A program made the position numbers and the translations under genes. The notes beneath the pieces were generated by a model. The model had not been told where the DNA came from and searched no databases. It worked only from the letters and a program-made list of their open reading frames with translations. Shown here one piece after another: positions 62,268 to 64,000 of a stretch of DNA of 64,000 bases. The stretch's first letter is position 1, and each line of letters begins with the position of its first letter. The DNA lies in the NCBI GenBank assembly GCA_040779335.1, contig JBFONV010000001.1:1178001-1242000 (forward strand), given 5' to 3'. This DNA comes from JBFONV01 sp040779335. GTDB lineage: Bacteria > Pseudomonadota > Gammaproteobacteria > Enterobacterales > Alteromonadaceae.

Positions 62268-63032
62268 TCAGTGAGATATAGTCGCCAGCATGTAGAAAAA
62301 ATTGCCAAATTCTTCATTGTTTGACGTTCTGGAGCTAGTGTTACCGAAATTCCACCAAGGTTGTATTTCCATATCCATTGAAATTAACCGCCAAGTACTA
62401 TGCTCATTTTCAAAACCTTTAACTTCACAAATACCACGATTACATTGAACGGTAACACTTTCTAGTTTGTCAGAAAGTTCATGTAGCATAATAAAGTCAC
62501 TAATATTTTGCTCTATCGTGTATACCCAGTTATCTGCAATTTTTTCCGTATTTAACTGTTTGAATGAAGCTTTAAATTTATCATCAGCCTCATCGACAAC
62601 CGTGATAAAGGGCTCTGATAAATATGTTGATATTTCATCTTTTGACATAATTGATTTACTGCCTTCACCATCTTCACCATCTTCACTATCGCCATCATTG
62701 CTAATATCACCTGCTTGGTTGTAACTATCTAGTTGCTCTTGGTAATAGGCAATCTGTTCTTGAAATTCTTGTTTTTGTTGCGCTAGTTTATGCTCTAATT
62801 CATCAATATGTGCTTGGCTTTCATTGTTAACAATTAATCTATTTTGACCACCCAAAGGGTTATTGTCAGGCTCTGATAATTTGTGCTTTTGAGCCGTGGC
62901 TCGTTGAGACGTGTTTGAGTGACCTTGTTGGGTGGATATTTGTTGTTGGGAAGTGGGGGCGTTGTATCTACCGAGTAACAGACCGGCAACAAAGCATAGG
63001 GCGCCCGTTAATACCAGATGATTGACCTTCAT
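62268..63032 (-). CDS. Hypothetical membrane-anchored coiled-coil protein
   Basis: A 254-residue protein with an N-terminal TM helix (LVLTGALCFVAGLLLG) and a polar linker. A coiled-coil stretch follows (~75-105, HIDELEHKLAQQKQEFQEQIAYYQEQL), then an acidic DG-rich segment and a C-terminal ~110-residue domain with two Cys (VTVQCNRGICEVKGF) that may form a disulfide. AAGGAAGG precedes ATG 63032. No family recognised. Confidence 0.6.
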   Translation of the reverse strand: MKVNHLVLTGALCFVAGLLLGRYNAPTSQQQISTQQGHSNTSQRATAQKHKLSEPDNNPLGGQNRLIVNNESQAHIDELEHKLAQQKQEFQEQIAYYQEQLDSYNQAGDISNDGDSEDGEDGEGSKSIMSKDEISTYLSEPFITVVDEADDKFKASFKQLNTEKIADNWVYTIEQNISDFIMLHELSDKLESVTVQCNRGICEVKGFENEHSTWRLISMDMEIQPWWNFGNTSSRTSNNEEFGNFFYMLATISH

Positions 63033-63155
63033 GACCTTCCTTATCTTATTGCTATTTTGTGATATTACTCATTTATATTGAAGTAAGTCAAAAGCAAATT
63101 TGGTCACTAATCATCGTCAATATGATTAATATCAGGGTTTTTCTAATAAGAATTA

Positions 63156-63707
63156 TTAATCTTTATTTTTGGGACTAAACAAACCAAAAAACTTTCCAGA
63201 TTGAGTTGCCGCAAGCCTCGACCATATATCGTATTTATCGCCGACACGTATCGTTGTGGAGACATTGTATGCGCCGACTAAACAAATAATACTGCTATAA
63301 CCAAAAAGATCACCAATATTAATATGTAACAAAGGAGAGTGCGCTGTCCCCCATAACCAAATAACGTTACTTAGCCATGTTGACAACATTAATAAGCACA
63401 TCACAATAAAAAATAGTTCAACTTTTTGTAATTCTTGTCGGCTTGCTGAAAACCAACCACTGCCAACATATAGCCGTAACCATAATGGGAAGTCTTTATA
63501 TTCTTTATGTATATTATCCATTGAGTAAAGTTCCTGCTCTAACGTGTCGACATCTAGTTCAAACGTTTTCGCCAAAGCGCGTAATGATGCATAGCCAACC
63601 CTGTGGCCACTTTCAATACGTTGAATGGTGCGAAGGCTTAAACCGCTAATTTCGGCAAGTTGTTCTTGTGAAAGATATTTTTGTTTTCTTAGTGTTTTAA
63701 TAAACAT
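63156..63707 (-). CDS. XRE-family regulator with C-terminal membrane domain
   Basis: A 183-residue protein with a Cro/CI helix-turn-helix (LSQEQLAEISGLSLRTIQRIESGHRVG, ~13-38). Three hydrophobic segments follow (VELFFIVMCLLMLSTWLSNVIW and others). HTH proteins with a membrane 2TM-like tail are known; the signal is unknown. It is divergent from xdhA, so it could regulate that gene. A palindrome in the shared region (63832-63845) is a candidate operator. Confidence 0.8.
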   Translation of the reverse strand: MFIKTLRKQKYLSQEQLAEISGLSLRTIQRIESGHRVGYASLRALAKTFELDVDTLEQELYSMDNIHKEYKDFPLWLRLYVGSGWFSASRQELQKVELFFIVMCLLMLSTWLSNVIWLWGTAHSPLLHINIGDLFGYSSIICLVGAYNVSTTIRVGDKYDIWSRLAATQSGKFFGLFSPKNKD

Positions 63708-63831
63708 GCTCAGCCCTTACCGAATTCTCCTAACTATACATCATCATAATACCTTGTCGGTGACGAAAAAACGCCGCCAATTTGCCGTCAATTAACAATA
63801 TATTGTGACTATTTCCTTAAAAGCAAAAATC

Positions 63832-63865
63832 TGACACTTGTGTCAAGAAATAGATCTGCTATAGT
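63832..63865 (+). promoter_or_regulatory. Predicted xdhA promoter with overlapping palindrome
   Basis: TTGTGT (63838-63843) and TATAGT (63860-63865), 16 bases apart. The palindrome TGACAC-TT-GTGTCA (63832-63845) overlaps the -35, where a repressor would block transcription. Confidence 0.45.
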
Positions 63866-63925
63866 GATTAGATATAAATATGCAGCGGTTCTTGTTAAAA
63901 CCAACGTGTTTCATCGGAAGTCATT

Positions 63926-64000
63926 ATGTCTACAAGCTCAGTCCGTTTTCTCCTTAATCATGAAGAAGTATTGCTGGATAACGTCGATCCTAACTTAACT
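63926..64000 (+). CDS. xdhA: Xanthine dehydrogenase small subunit, N-terminus (truncated by window)
   Basis: ATG 63926, after GGAAG, opens a frame running off the window: MSTSSVRFLLNHEEVLLDNV, then DPNLT. This matches the start of the XdhA 2Fe-2S ferredoxin domain (RFLLN...DVDPNLT). XdhA carries the Fe-S and FAD domains of xanthine dehydrogenase. Only 25 codons are visible. Confidence 0.75.
   Translation, partial: MSTSSVRFLLNHEEVLLDNVDPNLT

Noticed and set aside
1..64000. CRISPR array, integron attC array or toxin-antitoxin pair
   Set aside because: No regularly spaced short repeats, no integrase and no convincing two-gene toxin-antitoxin pattern; the nth fragments are ~200-245 bp protein-gene remnants, not attC sites.

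Overview
The window looks like a chromosomal segment from a marine, cold-water type gammaproteobacterium of the Alteromonadales, most like Colwellia or Thalassotalea. This rests on AT-rich DNA, gene orders typical of the group (rsxABCDGE-nth, rimP-nusA-infB-rbfA-truB-rpsO-pnp-nlpI, gltA/sdhCDAB-sucABCD) and protein character. The species is inferred, not proven. No rRNA, tRNA, CRISPR array, phage or recognisable transposase gene was seen.

Layout. 1-5.4 kb: end of a methyltransferase gene, a DUF1697 gene, a membrane-bound spermidine-synthase-like protein, a glyoxalase-fold protein and a diguanylate cyclase. 5.5-13.9 kb: an accessory zone built from four decayed copies of the last ~245 bp of nth (endonuclease III), all oriented like the intact nth at its right end. 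They alternate with unrelated cargo: a giant secreted M60-like/PKD metallopeptidase, a peptidase remnant, an M23 lipoprotein and a periplasmic binding protein. 13.9-19.8 kb: the rsx (Rnf-type) electron transport operon. 19.9-23 kb: a VIT1/CCC1-like transporter with a DUF211 partner, and a degenerate GGDEF-EAL (CsrD-like) protein. 23.4-34 kb: the transcription/translation operon rimP to pnp, then nlpI. 34-38.5 kb: a probable metalloprotease, a cysteine desulfurase-sulfur acceptor fusion and tcdA. 38.8-50.4 kb: the TCA block (gltA divergent from sdhCDAB-sucAB, then sucCD). 50.4-64 kb: mixed accessory genes, including an FRG-domain protein beside a palindromic repeat cluster, glutaredoxin, a metzincin, a CsrB-type sRNA, an ornithine/lysine-type decarboxylase, a DHH phosphoesterase, a truncated haemoglobin, a DUF5666-type lipoprotein and the start of xdhA.

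How parts fit together. The TCA block encodes citrate synthase, succinate dehydrogenase, 2-oxoglutarate dehydrogenase E1/E2 and succinyl-CoA synthetase. The 23-33 kb block couples transcription termination/antitermination, translation initiation, ribosome maturation and RNA decay. The sRNA at ~54.06-54.52 kb (27 GGA triplets, many in hairpin loops, ending in a strong terminator) should sequester CsrA. The CsrD-like protein at 21-23 kb may belong to the same circuit.

The most unusual structure is the serial array of nth 3' ends. Each nth end is followed by a different cargo gene. The copies stop at the same nth codon, at a 12-bp palindrome, and at least three share a terminal motif there. This suggests repeated insertion at one site inside nth, with the newest unit next to the living gene.
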